A stretch of DNA of 33,641 nt from Bacteroidales bacterium (GCA_017645245.1 JAGCPG010000029.1:1-33641); one strand, 5' to 3'. Counted from the stretch's first letter, positions 8,472 to 16,407 are shown. Program-made: numbers and translations. The notes: generated by a model from the sequence alone, not told the origin.

Positions 8472-8520
8472 GTCTCACCACGCGAGCTGAAAAGCAGCGT
8501 GCCAGGGTGAGACTTTTTTT
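8472..8520 (+). terminator. Rho-independent terminator of the restriction operon
   Basis: GTCTCACC at 8472-8479 pairs perfectly with GGTGAGAC at 8506-8513, followed at once by seven T residues. The 26-base interior has further pairing (ACGC with GCGT). It lies 9 bases after the last gene and marks the end of the restriction operon. Confidence 0.85.
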
Positions 8521-8599
8521 ATCCCCATACCGATAGTGCACTCCTAAGAGAGCGTTGAGACGAATACTCTGTAAATGAGATATTTAGATTATAGTTAAA

Positions 8600-8649
8600 A
8601 ATATCTTTATTAATTAATGTATTAAATTAAGATATTATTGTTATCTTTG
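8600..8649 (+). promoter_or_regulatory. Promoter with inverted repeat ahead of the decayed toxin-antitoxin module
   Basis: TATCTTTG at 8642-8649 matches the -7 element, 30 bases before the antitoxin ATG at 8679. Just upstream, AATATCTT at 8600-8607 and AAGATATT at 8629-8636 form a perfect 8-base inverted repeat around a 21-base A+T-rich core. That is where an antitoxin operator would be expected, overlapping the -33 region. The rest of 8521-8599 holds no gene that I can see. Confidence 0.5.
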
Positions 8650-8678
8650 CTGGCTGAAACCAAAAAAACTTGCCGGCT

Positions 8679-8873
8679 ATGAATAATTTAACTTTCTTTG
8701 CAATTGATAACCAACCATCGGAGTCAATGTCAACTCGCATATTGATAGACGAAGAAGCAAAACAACTCATACTTTGACGGGGGCGTGAAATAAAGTCCGG
8801 TCGCATGAGGCTTATTCCCCATGAAGAAGTAATGAGTGAAATGGATGCATTGCTTCGTGAGTATGAAGGTTAA
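8679..8873 (+). pseudogene. Decayed antitoxin gene with in-frame TGA
   Basis: From ATG 8679 the frame encodes 32 residues ending STRILIDEEAKQLIL, then a TGA at 8775-8777. The same frame then continues as RGREIKSGRMRLIPHEEVM and SEMDALLREYEG to a TAA at 8871-8873. The downstream part looks like the C-terminal toxin-neutralising tail of small ParD/RelB-type antitoxins, and no frame change is needed, so a single CGA-to-TGA change would explain the break. The TAA overlaps the start of the toxin remnant by 11 bases, the usual coupling in antitoxin-first modules. Family assignment is tentative because the protein is so short. Confidence 0.6.
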
Positions 8874-9074
8874 TTGGGCAGATGAAGCTCGAGTCGATTT
8901 ACGTGATATCCTAATTTATTTATACAAAACGTTTGGCTCAAAAGTTACACGAAGGACGTTGCTGACTTAAAAAGGTCAATCCAGCTACTGTTGTTGTTCC
9001 CTTCGTTGGGAAAACCGTGTATTGAGGATGCTTCGTTTGGAATATCCTATCATTTTTTGGTTATTTTCAACTAA
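8863..9074 (+). pseudogene. Decayed ParE-like toxin gene, frameshifted and truncated
   Basis: ATG 8863 opens MKVNWADEARVDLRDILIYL, the typical start of ParE-family toxins, which poison DNA gyrase. The frame ends at a TAA at 8968-8970. The matching continuation is in the -1 frame from about 8961: ADLKRSIQLLLLFPSLGKP and then SFGISYHFLVIFN, ending at TAA 9072-9074. ParE proteins normally run another 25-30 residues past this point, so the C-terminus, which carries strands needed for the fold, is missing. One frameshift plus truncation makes a working toxin very unlikely. This explains why the antitoxin ahead of it could be lost without harm. Confidence 0.6.
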
Positions 9075-9077
9075 CAC

Positions 9078-9107
9078 TTGATGTTATTTAAAATTTTATT
9101 AATTTTG
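9078..9107 (+). promoter_or_regulatory. Promoter of the HTH/ImmA-IrrE gene
   Basis: TTG at 9078-9080, exactly 19 bases, then TAATTTTG at 9100-9107. Start of transcription is expected near 9114, giving a leader of about 40 bases. A seven-residue frame, MDLTFAN, lies in that leader (ATG 9126, stop TAG), possibly by chance. Confidence 0.7.
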
Positions 9108-9153
9108 CAAACGAAAACACTTTACAAATGGATTTGACTTTCGCTAATTAGCC

Positions 9154-10263
9154 ATGGCACAAAAGAAAAAATTTAGAGCAGTGTACGCTTTCCATCCAGG
9201 AATTACGTTGAGGGAGAAACTGGACGAAATGGGAATGAGCGTGAAAGAATTCGCTGTAAGGACCTCAAAGCCTGAGAAAACAATCAATGCGGTGTTGATG
9301 GGCGATAGCTCATTGACTCCTGACATGGCTGTTGCTTTTGAACAGATCACCATGATTCCGGCTCACATGTGGTTGAATCTTCAGCGAAACTACAATGAGT
9401 ATGTAGCACGCCAAAAGCGTGAATCAATCCTCAACGACGAAGAAACCATCGTCTGGGCTAATAGTTTCCCTTATTCAATTATGGCGAAACTGGGATGGGT
9501 TCCGGAGACTCGCAAAGTCAGTGAGAAAAACACGAACCTTTTGTCGTTTTTTAAAATCACAACAGCCAACGCTTGGGAAAACTTATTCCTGAATCAGGCT
9601 CTGAAGTCGGAATTTAGGCTTTCATTGTCGGGCACAAAAGATCCTCATGCCATCTCTGCGTGGCTGCGACAAGGGGAAATTTTGGCAGAAAAAATAAATA
9701 CGACTAATAGCTTCTCGGCGGAGCGGTTGAAAGAAAAACTCCCTCGGATGTTGAAGTTAGTGCAATTACAGCCGGATGGCTTCGAGATTCGATTAAAAGA
9801 GCTGTGTTCCGATGCTGGTGTGAAGTTGATCTATATCAACCATATTCCTCATGCTCCTGTGAATGGATGTGCCCGATGGATCGATGACTCACCTTGTATT
9901 CAAATGACAGACCGTCAGAAACGTAATGACGTGTTTTGGTTTTCCTTCTTTCATGAGATAGGACACATTCTCTTGCATGGGAAAAAAGATGTGTTTTTGG
10001 AAGATGTGGAGTATCTTGACCAACAAAAAGATAAAGAACAGGAAGCGGATCGTTTTGCTTCAGAAATCTTACTTGACAAAAAGAAGGAACAGGCTATTAT
10101 TAGTAAGATGTGCGGAAAGACCGTTCAAACCGATTTGATTATTCAATTGGCGAAAAAGTATCAAACCCATCCTGCAATTATCGTCGGACGTCTTCAACAT
10201 TTACAGTTGTTGCCTCAAAACTCAGCCTTGAATAGTTTAAAAACCTCTGTCTGTTTTAATTAA
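9154..10263 (+). CDS. HigA-type helix-turn-helix protein fused to ImmA/IrrE metallopeptidase
   Basis: The 369-residue protein has two parts. Residues about 13-80 form an Xre/HigA helix-turn-helix, beginning HPGITLREKLDEMGMSVKEF, the phrase typical of HigA antitoxins. Residues about 205-350 form an ImmA/IrrE zinc peptidase with HEIGH at 267-271 (two His ligands and the catalytic Glu) and EQEADRFASEILL near 295, supplying the third ligand, E297. ImmA-like proteases cleave a repressor to switch on mobile-element or stress genes; in fused forms the protease often controls the DNA-binding half. No toxin gene adjoins it except the remnant upstream. It has its own promoter and low G+C like the island. 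What triggers it cannot be told from the sequence. Confidence 0.88.
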   Translation: MAQKKKFRAVYAFHPGITLREKLDEMGMSVKEFAVRTSKPEKTINAVLMGDSSLTPDMAVAFEQITMIPAHMWLNLQRNYNEYVARQKRESILNDEETIVWANSFPYSIMAKLGWVPETRKVSEKNTNLLSFFKITTANAWENLFLNQALKSEFRLSLSGTKDPHAISAWLRQGEILAEKINTTNSFSAERLKEKLPRMLKLVQLQPDGFEIRLKELCSDAGVKLIYINHIPHAPVNGCARWIDDSPCIQMTDRQKRNDVFWFSFFHEIGHILLHGKKDVFLEDVEYLDQQKDKEQEADRFASEILLDKKKEQAIISKMCGKTVQTDLIIQLAKKYQTHPAIIVGRLQHLQLLPQNSALNSLKTSVCFN

Positions 10264-10322
10264 ATATGATTCCTCATCGCTTTCCGCTTTACTGATAATG
10301 CACTTTTATTTTTCTTTTCTCC

Positions 10323-10598
10323 TTACCTAATCTCCTCAAACCCCTCGTATTTCCCGGTTGGCTCCTTGGCTTCGATCTTCATGTCTACTACCTTGGAATA
10401 GGGTGTGCCTTCGCCGCAAAGGATGCTGAAACGGACTAAATCAGACTCTTCGCCTTCGGCCTCGATGTGGACGCATCCGTCAGTGCGGTCGTTCTCCACA
10501 TAACCATTGACGTGGCAATCAATGGCATAACGGTGTACGTAACGCCTAAAACCGACGTTGAACACGCGACCGTAAATCCTGATCGAATAGGCTTTCAT
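10323..10598 (-). CDS. acyP: Acylphosphatase
   Basis: Acylphosphatase hydrolyses the carboxyl-phosphate bond of small acyl phosphates in the cytoplasm. The 91 residues match the family in length and pattern. The phosphate cradle is YGRVFNVGFRRY at residues 9-20 with catalytic R18, and VNGYVEN at 30-36 with catalytic N36, followed by DGCVHIEAEGE. The cradle normally reads GRVQGVGFR; here Q-G is replaced by F-N, a notable change beside the active arginine, although the arginine and asparagine themselves remain. The ATG overlaps the stop of the MATE gene (ATGA), so it is the last gene of a three-gene operon. It points toward the island gene, with about 60 bases between the two stops. Confidence 0.9.
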   Translation of the reverse strand: MKAYSIRIYGRVFNVGFRRYVHRYAIDCHVNGYVENDRTDGCVHIEAEGEESDLVRFSILCGEGTPYSKVVDMKIEAKEPTGKYEGFEEIR

Positions 10599-11905
10599 GC
10601 TGCAAAGATACTCTTTTTTGCCATTAAACTCATGCTAACGCCTCGGGCGATCATGAAAAGGAGAAAAGCAATCCATAAACCGTGGTTGCCATACGCGGGC
10701 ATCAGGAAATACCAAGCGGGTAGAAAAACAACCACCGAGGCGATCAACATGGTGTTGCGGATGCCTCGGGCTGCCGTGGCGCCGATATAGATGCCGTCCC
10801 AGATGAAGGCGGCAAAGGTGATCACGGGGATCAAAACCATGTAAAGATAATAGGGACGGGCCTGTAATGCCACCTCGGGACGGTCGGAGATCAAATGGAT
10901 GAAAGTCTCGGGAAATGCCCAATAGAGTAGGGTAAAGGGCACGCTCAAGCCCAAACCCCAAAGCAACAGATACTTAACCGTCTTTTTCAAATGGACATGG
11001 TCCTTGGCGCCAACAAAACGTCCTACCAAAGCCTCGCCGGCGTAGGCGAATCCGTCGGTGAAATAGCTGAAGATGTAGAAGAACTGCATCAAAATCATGT
11101 TGACCGCCAGGATGTCGTCGCCTAGCTTGGCGCTCTGGTTGGTGAAGAAAGCGATGGTCAACACCAGCAAAATGCTGCGGATCATGAAGTCGGTGTTCAC
11201 TTTGAAGAAACGCCTGAGCTTGTCGGCCTGCAACAGGATTCGCTTTTCGACCTTGACGAGGTAACGGCGGTATTTCGCCAACATGAAGACCACTGCCGTC
11301 AACAAGCCGACGTATTGCGCGATCACGGTGCCTAAGGCCACGCCTGTCACACCGAGGTGGAACACGTTGACAAACAGCACGCTGAGCCCGATGTTGACCA
11401 CGTTGATCAGGATGGCGATCACCATGGGGATGGTGGTGTTCTGCATGCCGATATACCAGCCGTTGAAGGTGTAGAGACTCAACACGGCGGGTGCCGCCCA
11501 AATCCTAACCCTGTAGTATTCCGAAGTGTATCCAAGGACTTCAGGACTGCCGTTCAAAAGCTGCATGGCAATCCATTCGATGGGTCGCTGCAAGCCTAGA
11601 ACGATCAAGGTGGCGATCAGGGCAATGCAAATAGAACGGTAGAAAGCGTAGGAGATTTCCTGATGGTCTTGGCCTCCGTAGGCCTGCGCCGTAAAGCCTG
11701 TCGTGCCCGCCCGCATGAAGCTGAAAATGGAATAAAGCACGCTGAAAATGGTGCCGCCCAGCCCGATGGCGCCGATGTACGCCACTGAGTCCAAATGCCC
11801 CATCAGCATCATGTCCACCAGCCCCAGCAAAGGCACGGTGATGTTGCTGACGATGTTCGGAATCGCCAGCTTCAGTATGCTTTGATTTAACCTTTCACCT
11901 CTCAC
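10595..11905 (-). CDS. MATE family efflux transporter (DinF-like)
   Basis: A 436-residue inner-membrane protein with about 12 hydrophobic segments in two MatE halves. The N-terminal signature LAIPNIVSNITVPLLGLVDM and MRAGTTGFTAQAYGGQ are typical of the DinF branch of MATE exporters, which use sodium or proton gradients to expel drugs or other small molecules. The substrate is unknown. The start shown is a GTG at 11905 that overlaps the TGA of msrC. Those first residues, RGER, are encoded by a seven-base tandem repeat (11890-11924), so the natural start may once have been closer to LNQSILKLAIPN. The stop overlaps the acylphosphatase start. The three genes are surely co-transcribed. Confidence 0.93.
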   Translation of the reverse strand: MRGERLNQSILKLAIPNIVSNITVPLLGLVDMMLMGHLDSVAYIGAIGLGGTIFSVLYSIFSFMRAGTTGFTAQAYGGQDHQEISYAFYRSICIALIATLIVLGLQRPIEWIAMQLLNGSPEVLGYTSEYYRVRIWAAPAVLSLYTFNGWYIGMQNTTIPMVIAILINVVNIGLSVLFVNVFHLGVTGVALGTVIAQYVGLLTAVVFMLAKYRRYLVKVEKRILLQADKLRRFFKVNTDFMIRSILLVLTIAFFTNQSAKLGDDILAVNMILMQFFYIFSYFTDGFAYAGEALVGRFVGAKDHVHLKKTVKYLLLWGLGLSVPFTLLYWAFPETFIHLISDRPEVALQARPYYLYMVLIPVITFAAFIWDGIYIGATAARGIRNTMLIASVVVFLPAWYFLMPAYGNHGLWIAFLLFMIARGVSMSLMAKKSIFAA

Positions 11906-11924
11906 CTTTCACCTCTCACCTCCA
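11890..11924. repeat. Tandem seven-base repeat ACCTYTC (five units) at the msrC/MATE junction
   Basis: On the plus strand the units read ACCTTTC, ACCTCTC, ACCTTTC, ACCTCTC and an altered ACCTCCA. The array encodes the last residues of MsrC and the first of the MATE protein and contains both the msrC stop and the MATE start. Because the unit is seven bases, gain or loss of one copy would shift frame. The same unit occurs at 20005-20072. Confidence 0.85.
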
Positions 11925-12357
11925 TCACGATCTTCTCCAGCCATTGCTTGTCGATCTCATCAAACGTGTTCAGCTCCCTGCTGTCGATGTCCAACTCGGC
12001 CCAGACCTCGCCATCCTTGAAGATGGGCACCACGATCTCGCTCCGTGACTCGCTGCTGCAAGCGATATGTCCCGGAAACTGCTCCACATCGGGCACCACC
12101 AGGGTCTTCTTTTCTGCCCATGCCGTGCCGCAAACGCCTTTGCCGTAGGGGATTCGGGTGCAAGCCAAAGGACCTTGGAAGGGGCCCAACACCAATTGTT
12201 TGCCGTCCACAAAATAGAATCCGGTCCACCAGAAATCAAAGGTGAAATGGATCAACGAGCTGAGGTTGCTCAGGTTGGCGATCAGGTTGGTCTCGTCGGC
12301 GACCAGCGACTGCGCCTGCTTCAACAGAAGCCGATATTTTTCTTCTTTTTCTTCCAT
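11902..12357 (-). CDS. msrC: Free methionine-(R)-sulfoxide reductase (GAF domain)
   Basis: The enzyme reduces free methionine-R-sulfoxide, repairing oxidised methionine in the cytoplasm. The 151-residue GAF domain carries the three characteristic cysteines C66 (LACTRIP), C76 (GVCGTAW) and C100 (IACSSES), with spacings of 10 and 24 that match the three redox cysteines of the E. coli enzyme. ELDIDSRE near residue 121 supplies the acidic residues around the substrate. It is first in an operon with the MATE exporter and acylphosphatase. A TAATTTTG -7 element on the minus strand (12362-12369) would place transcription start almost on the ATG, so the mRNA could be nearly leaderless, but no -33 box is seen. 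The last five residues come from the seven-base repeat. Confidence 0.93.
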   Translation of the reverse strand: MEEKEEKYRLLLKQAQSLVADETNLIANLSNLSSLIHFTFDFWWTGFYFVDGKQLVLGPFQGPLACTRIPYGKGVCGTAWAEKKTLVVPDVEQFPGHIACSSESRSEIVVPIFKDGEVWAELDIDSRELNTFDEIDKQWLEKIVMEVRGER

Positions 12358-12410
12358 GGGGCAAAATTACGTTAAAAAATCGTACCTTTACGGCTTCAAA
12401 TTCATCAAAC

Positions 12411-13763
12411 ATGAAAAAGGTACATTTTATCGCCATAGGAGGCAGTGCCATGCACAACCTCGCCATTGCCTTGCACCGCAAGGGATATGAAGTCACGGGT
12501 TCGGACGATGAGATCTTTGAGCCGTCGAAGAGCCGTCTCGCCAAGGAAGGCATCCTGCCGCCGCAATGGGGTTGGTATCCCGAAAAGCTCGACAACACTT
12601 ACGATGCCGTCATTCTGGGTATGCATGCCCGCATCGACAACCCTGAGCTGGTGCGGGCCCAGGAACTGGGATTGAAGGTGTATTCCTATCCCGAATACCT
12701 CTACGAACAAAGCAAGGAAAAGACCCGCATTGTTATTGGTGGTAGCCACGGCAAGACGACCATCACTTCGATGATCCTGCATGTGCTGAAGCAGGTGGGC
12801 ATCGAGACGGACTTCATGGTGGGCGCCCAGCTGGAGGGCTTCGACGTGATGGTGCGCCTCAGCGAATCGGCCAAGTACATGGTGATGGAAGGGGATGAAT
12901 ACCTCACTTCGCCCATCGACCGTGTGCCGAAGTTCCACCATTACCATCCGCATATCGCCGTCATCAGCGGCATCGGCTGGGATCACGTCAATGTGTTCCC
13001 GACCTTCGACAACTACCTGGAGCAGTTCCGTATCTTCGTGCGTACCATCGAGCAGGGCGGCTGCCTGATCTACGATCAAACGGACGTGGAGGCGGAGAAG
13101 ATCGCCCAAGGTGCCGCTTGTAAGACCTTTGGTTATGGCGTGCATCCTTTCGAGAGTGACGGCTTAAAAGCCACTTTATTGTTGCCCGATGGCAGCAGGA
13201 GGGAAGTGGGCGTGTTTGGCAGCCATAACATGAAGAACATCAATGCGGCGCGTTTGGTGTGCCGCCAGCTGGGCGTGACCGACGAACAGTTTTACGCTGC
13301 CATCGCCTCATTCAAAGGCGCAGCCAGACGTCTGGAACTGCTGTTTGAAAACGGCGACAATCTCATCTTCCGTGACTTTGCCCATGCGCCTTCCAAGGTG
13401 AACGCCAGCGTGAAGGCCTTGCGTGAGCAATTCCCAGAGAAACACCTGCTTGCGGTCTTCGAGCTGCATACCTACAGCAGCCTGAGCGAGGTCTTCATTG
13501 ACCATTACCGCGATGCCTTGAAGCTGGCCGATCAAGCCATTGTGTTCTACGATCCCCATGCCGTGGCCATCAAGAAGCTGGAATTGATGCCTGATTCCCG
13601 TATCGTTGAAGGCTTTGGCCGTCCCGACCTGAAGGTGGTGCACAACAAGGCTGAGTTGATGGCACTAATAGAAAAAGGCCAACGGCACAATGTCGTTGGC
13701 GCTTTTATGAGTTCGGGTGACTTCAACGGACTCACCACGGATGACCTGAAAACGATCTATTAA
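12411..13763 (+). CDS. mpl: UDP-N-acetylmuramate:L-alanyl-gamma-D-glutamyl-meso-diaminopimelate ligase
   Basis: Mpl joins the recycled tripeptide L-Ala-D-Glu-mDAP to UDP-MurNAc, returning cell-wall fragments to peptidoglycan synthesis. The 450-residue length is normal. The N-terminal Mur domain starts KKVHFIAIGGSAMHNLAIAL, the ATP-binding loop is GGSHGKTT at 110-117, and the central domain has VMEGDEYLTSPIDRVPKF and HPHIAVISGIGWDHVNVF, which are Mpl-specific versions of the Mur ligase motifs. The C-terminal domain includes RDFAHAPSKVNASVKAL. A TACCTTTA at 12383-12390 could be a weak -7 element. The gene is divergent from msrC, and its stop overlaps the stop of the convergent LolA-like gene in a shared TTAA. 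Confidence 0.95.
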   Translation: MKKVHFIAIGGSAMHNLAIALHRKGYEVTGSDDEIFEPSKSRLAKEGILPPQWGWYPEKLDNTYDAVILGMHARIDNPELVRAQELGLKVYSYPEYLYEQSKEKTRIVIGGSHGKTTITSMILHVLKQVGIETDFMVGAQLEGFDVMVRLSESAKYMVMEGDEYLTSPIDRVPKFHHYHPHIAVISGIGWDHVNVFPTFDNYLEQFRIFVRTIEQGGCLIYDQTDVEAEKIAQGAACKTFGYGVHPFESDGLKATLLLPDGSRREVGVFGSHNMKNINAARLVCRQLGVTDEQFYAAIASFKGAARRLELLFENGDNLIFRDFAHAPSKVNASVKALREQFPEKHLLAVFELHTYSSLSEVFIDHYRDALKLADQAIVFYDPHAVAIKKLELMPDSRIVEGFGRPDLKVVHNKAELMALIEKGQRHNVVGAFMSSGDFNGLTTDDLKTIY

Positions 13764-14365
13764 AACTCAAACTTGCTCTTGTCCACCGCCACGTCGTATT
13801 TGACGTTGGAGATGGTGTAGATATCTTTGTTGCCATTGTAATCGTATAGGACGATCTCCTTGAGCAGCAAGCTGTCGGTGTAGTACTTGAAGAACACCTG
13901 TTGAAAGCCGACGCCCAACAAACTCTTTTTCTTGATCGTGCCGATGACGATATGGAAGCCATTCTCGGTCTTGGTGGAGAGGGTGTATCCGTTTTCGTTG
14001 GCCAGATCCCTGATGCGGCCTTGGAAGCCGTAGAGGAAGACGTTGGACAGTGACCTTATCATGCCGCCTTCCCTGAGTCGGAAGGTACCATGAAACATAC
14101 CGATGTTGGCCTTGATCCGGTTCTCGTTGACGATCATGTATTTGCCTGAGGTAAACTGGGCGGAGAACTTCTTTGGGGCCACAAAGAGGAGCTTGCCTTC
14201 TTGGAAGGTAGTCTTTTTAGGCTTGATGTTGGTGTTTGCCAGGTCGGCCTCAAACGTCTTGATCTTGCTGTTGGTGTTCTCGATGCTGTTGAGAATGGCA
14301 ACGTCCTGCGCTTTCAGTTGCACGGAAATCAGGAAAAAGGTCAAGAAGGTGATCAGTTTGCCCAT
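13760..14365 (-). CDS. LolA-like outer membrane lipoprotein carrier protein
   Basis: A 201-residue periplasmic protein. It begins with a signal peptide (MGKLITFLTFFLISVQLKAQ, cut after A-Q). It then shows the LolA-type beta sheet pattern: KTFEADLANTNIKPKKTTFQ, EGKLLFVAPKKFSAQFTSG and VNENRIKANIG. The C-terminal DIYTISNVKYDVAVDKSKFEF phrase is common to Bacteroidetes LolA relatives. LolA ferries lipoproteins across the periplasm; this may be a LolA proper or one of several paralogues. It starts three bases after the rho stop, so it is expressed with rho. The mature part is basic, with many K residues. The assignment to a fold is firmer than the exact role. Confidence 0.75.
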   Translation of the reverse strand: MGKLITFLTFFLISVQLKAQDVAILNSIENTNSKIKTFEADLANTNIKPKKTTFQEGKLLFVAPKKFSAQFTSGKYMIVNENRIKANIGMFHGTFRLREGGMIRSLSNVFLYGFQGRIRDLANENGYTLSTKTENGFHIVIGTIKKKSLLGVGFQQVFFKYYTDSLLLKEIVLYDYNGNKDIYTISNVKYDVAVDKSKFEF

Positions 14366-14368
14366 GGT

Positions 14369-16270
14369 TTATTTGTCGAGACTCATCAGGAACTCTTCGT
14401 TGCTGATGGTTTTGGCGACTTTGTCTTTCAGGAATTCCATGGCTTCCACAGGGGTCATGTCGGCGAAGTGGGTACGCAGAGCCCAAACGCGTGCCAAGGT
14501 GGTCTCGTCGACCAGCAGGTCGTCGCGGCGGGTGCCCGAAGCCACGATGTCGATGGCCGGGAAGATACGCTTGTTCGAGAGACGGCGGTCGAGCTGGAGC
14601 TCCATGTTGCCAGTACCCTTGAACTCTTCGAAGATGACCTCGTCCATCTTGGAGCCAGTGTCGATCAAGGCGGTGGCCAGAATGGTCAGCGAGCCGCCAT
14701 TCTCGATCTTACGGGCGGCGCCGAAGAAGCGCTTCGGCTTCTGGAGGGCATTGGCCTCCACACCACCGGTGAGCACCTTGCCGGAGGCAGGCGACACGGT
14801 GTTGTAGGCGCGCGCCAAACGGGTGATGGAGTCGAGCAGGATGACCACGTCGTGACCGCACTCAGTGAGGCGCTTGGCCTTCTCCAGCACGATGTTGGCG
14901 ATCTGCACATGCTTTGATGCGGGCTCGTCGAAGGTCGAGGCAATGACCTCAGCGTTGACACTGCGCTGCATGTCGGTGACCTCCTCGGGACGCTCGTCGA
15001 TGAGCAGGATGATCAGGTAGACCTCGGGGTGGTTGGCCGCGATGGCGTTGGCCACTTCCTTCAGCAACACGGTCTTACCGGTCTTGGGCTGAGCCACGAT
15101 CAAGCCGCGCTGGCCCTTGCCGATGGGGGCAAACATGTCCATGATTCGGGTGGAGATGGTGCCGCCCTGATGGCCCGTGATGGTGAACTTCTCATTCGGG
15201 AACAATGGGGTCAAGAAGTCGAACGGGATGCGGTCCCTGACCTCTTCGGGACGGCGGCCGTTGATGAAGTCGACACGCACCAAGGGGAAGTATTTCTCGC
15301 CGCTCTTCGGGGGACGGATGGCACCCAGGATGGTGTCGCCGGTCTTCAAGCCGAACAGCTTGATCTGCGAAGTGGAGACGTAGATGTCGTCAGGGGAGGA
15401 GAGGTAGTTGTAGTCGGAGGAACGCAGGAAACCGAAGCCTTCAGGCATGATTTCCAGCACGCCCTCGGCCACCACCACGCTGTCGAACTCATTAAGGATC
15501 TCGTCGCGGCGCTGTTTTTCAGCCTTTTCAACATTAACCTGCTGGTCTTTCTGCTCCTTGAACTCCTTTTGTTCCTTGGGTTCTCGCTGAACATTTTGAT
15601 TGTTCTGGGCGTTTTGGCTATTTTGGCTGTTGTTGTTCTTGGACTGTTGATGTTCCTTGTTTTCCTTGTTTTCTCTTGGCTCTCTCGGCTCTCTTTGTTC
15701 TCGCTGATCCCTCGGTTCCCTTTGTTCCCTAGGCTCTCTTTGCTCTTTTTGGGGCTCCTGATGGTTTTTGTGCTCCATCGGCTCAGTGGCCTCCTTGGGC
15801 ATCGGGGCGACGGGAACGTTGTTCTCCTTGTTCTCGCGTGAGATTCTGGGGCGTTTCTCCCTTTTCTTGGGCTCGCTTTGTTGGCCGTGATCTATAGGTG
15901 TTTCCTCAGTGGGGAAGGGGATCTCCTGTGTTTTGGGAGCTTCATCCTTCTGAGGCTGGTTGTTCTTTTTCTGTCTTTGTTTCTTTTCCTTGGCGGGAGC
16001 GGGCTCTATCTCGGTTTTTTCTTTGATTGGCTCTGCTGGAGCCTCGGTCGGTTCCACTTTCTCGTTTTTGCGTTTTCTGCCACGTTTTTTCGGGGCATTG
16101 TCCGTTTCCTTGTTAGCCTTTTTCATTGACTCGGGATGCTCCACCTGATGGTCGATGATATCGTAAATCAATTGTTGCTTGGTGCGACCTTCATCGTCGA
16201 TTCCCAGTTCAATGGCGATAATTTTCAGATCATCCAAAGTCTTATCGTTCAGTTCATAAATGTTATACAT
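14369..16270 (-). CDS. rho: Transcription termination factor Rho with long disordered insert
   Basis: Rho is the hexameric RNA helicase that ends transcription. The 633 residues exceed the 419 of E. coli Rho because of a charged, low-complexity insert at about residues 48-255, rich in K, E, P, Q, N and R, including runs such as [19 protein letters not shown] at 176-194. Outside it the protein is canonical. The Rho N-terminal helical domain is at 1-42 and the cold-shock RNA-binding domain at about 268-345 ([20 protein letters not shown]). Walker A AQPKTGKT is at 393-400, DERPEE at 425-430, Walker B VILLDS at 476-481, and the secondary RNA site region is [20 protein letters not shown]. Its own promoter leaves a leader of about 65 bases. 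LolA-like gene downstream. Confidence 0.97.
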   Translation of the reverse strand: MYNIYELNDKTLDDLKIIAIELGIDDEGRTKQQLIYDIIDHQVEHPESMKKANKETDNAPKKRGRKRKNEKVEPTEAPAEPIKEKTEIEPAPAKEKKQRQKKNNQPQKDEAPKTQEIPFPTEETPIDHGQQSEPKKREKRPRISRENKENNVPVAPMPKEATEPMEHKNHQEPQKEQREPREQREPRDQREQREPREPRENKENKEHQQSKNNNSQNSQNAQNNQNVQREPKEQKEFKEQKDQQVNVEKAEKQRRDEILNEFDSVVVAEGVLEIMPEGFGFLRSSDYNYLSSPDDIYVSTSQIKLFGLKTGDTILGAIRPPKSGEKYFPLVRVDFINGRRPEEVRDRIPFDFLTPLFPNEKFTITGHQGGTISTRIMDMFAPIGKGQRGLIVAQPKTGKTVLLKEVANAIAANHPEVYLIILLIDERPEEVTDMQRSVNAEVIASTFDEPASKHVQIANIVLEKAKRLTECGHDVVILLDSITRLARAYNTVSPASGKVLTGGVEANALQKPKRFFGAARKIENGGSLTILATALIDTGSKMDEVIFEEFKGTGNMELQLDRRLSNKRIFPAIDIVASGTRRDDLLVDETTLARVWALRTHFADMTPVEAMEFLKDKVAKTISNEEFLMSLDK

Positions 16271-16341
16271 AAAGGGATTTGAAAAGTTTTAGGAAAAATA
16301 AGAGAATTGGATTTTTGGATAGGTTCTTTCAAAAATCACGG

Positions 16342-16371
16342 CAAAAATAATGAAAATTTCTAAACTGGCAA
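16342..16371 (-). promoter_or_regulatory. Promoter of rho
   Basis: On the minus strand TTG (16371-16369), exactly 19 bases, then TATTTTTG (16349-16342). Transcription should begin near 16335, giving rho a leader of about 65 bases, mostly A+T rich. Confidence 0.7.
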
Positions 16372-16399
16372 GTTTTTTCTTCTTTTTTCGCCAAATTAT

Positions 16400-16407
16400 T
16401 ATCTTTG
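16400..16407 (+). promoter_or_regulatory. -7 element of the DUF4293 gene
   Basis: TATCTTTG at 16400-16407 matches TAnnTTTG. Transcription should begin near 16414, which rules out the TTG at 16405 as the start codon and favours ATG 16432. The -33 region is a T-rich tract without a clear G. Confidence 0.6.

Noticed and set aside
9126..9149. Seven-codon leader frame MDLTFAN before the HTH/ImmA gene
   Set aside because: Too short to support; no attenuator structure or codon bias seen.
8464..9153. Insertion sequence or attachment site explaining the broken genes
   Set aside because: No terminal repeats, transposase fragments or target duplications are visible; point changes explain the decay.
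12405..13145. Minus-strand frame of 246 residues, His/Leu rich
   Set aside because: Antisense to mpl, whose motifs are complete; no start signals.
15029..15841. Long plus-strand frame of 270 residues, hydrophobic at its end
   Set aside because: It lies wholly antisense to rho; its composition is the mirror of Rho's charged insert, and there is no promoter or known motif.
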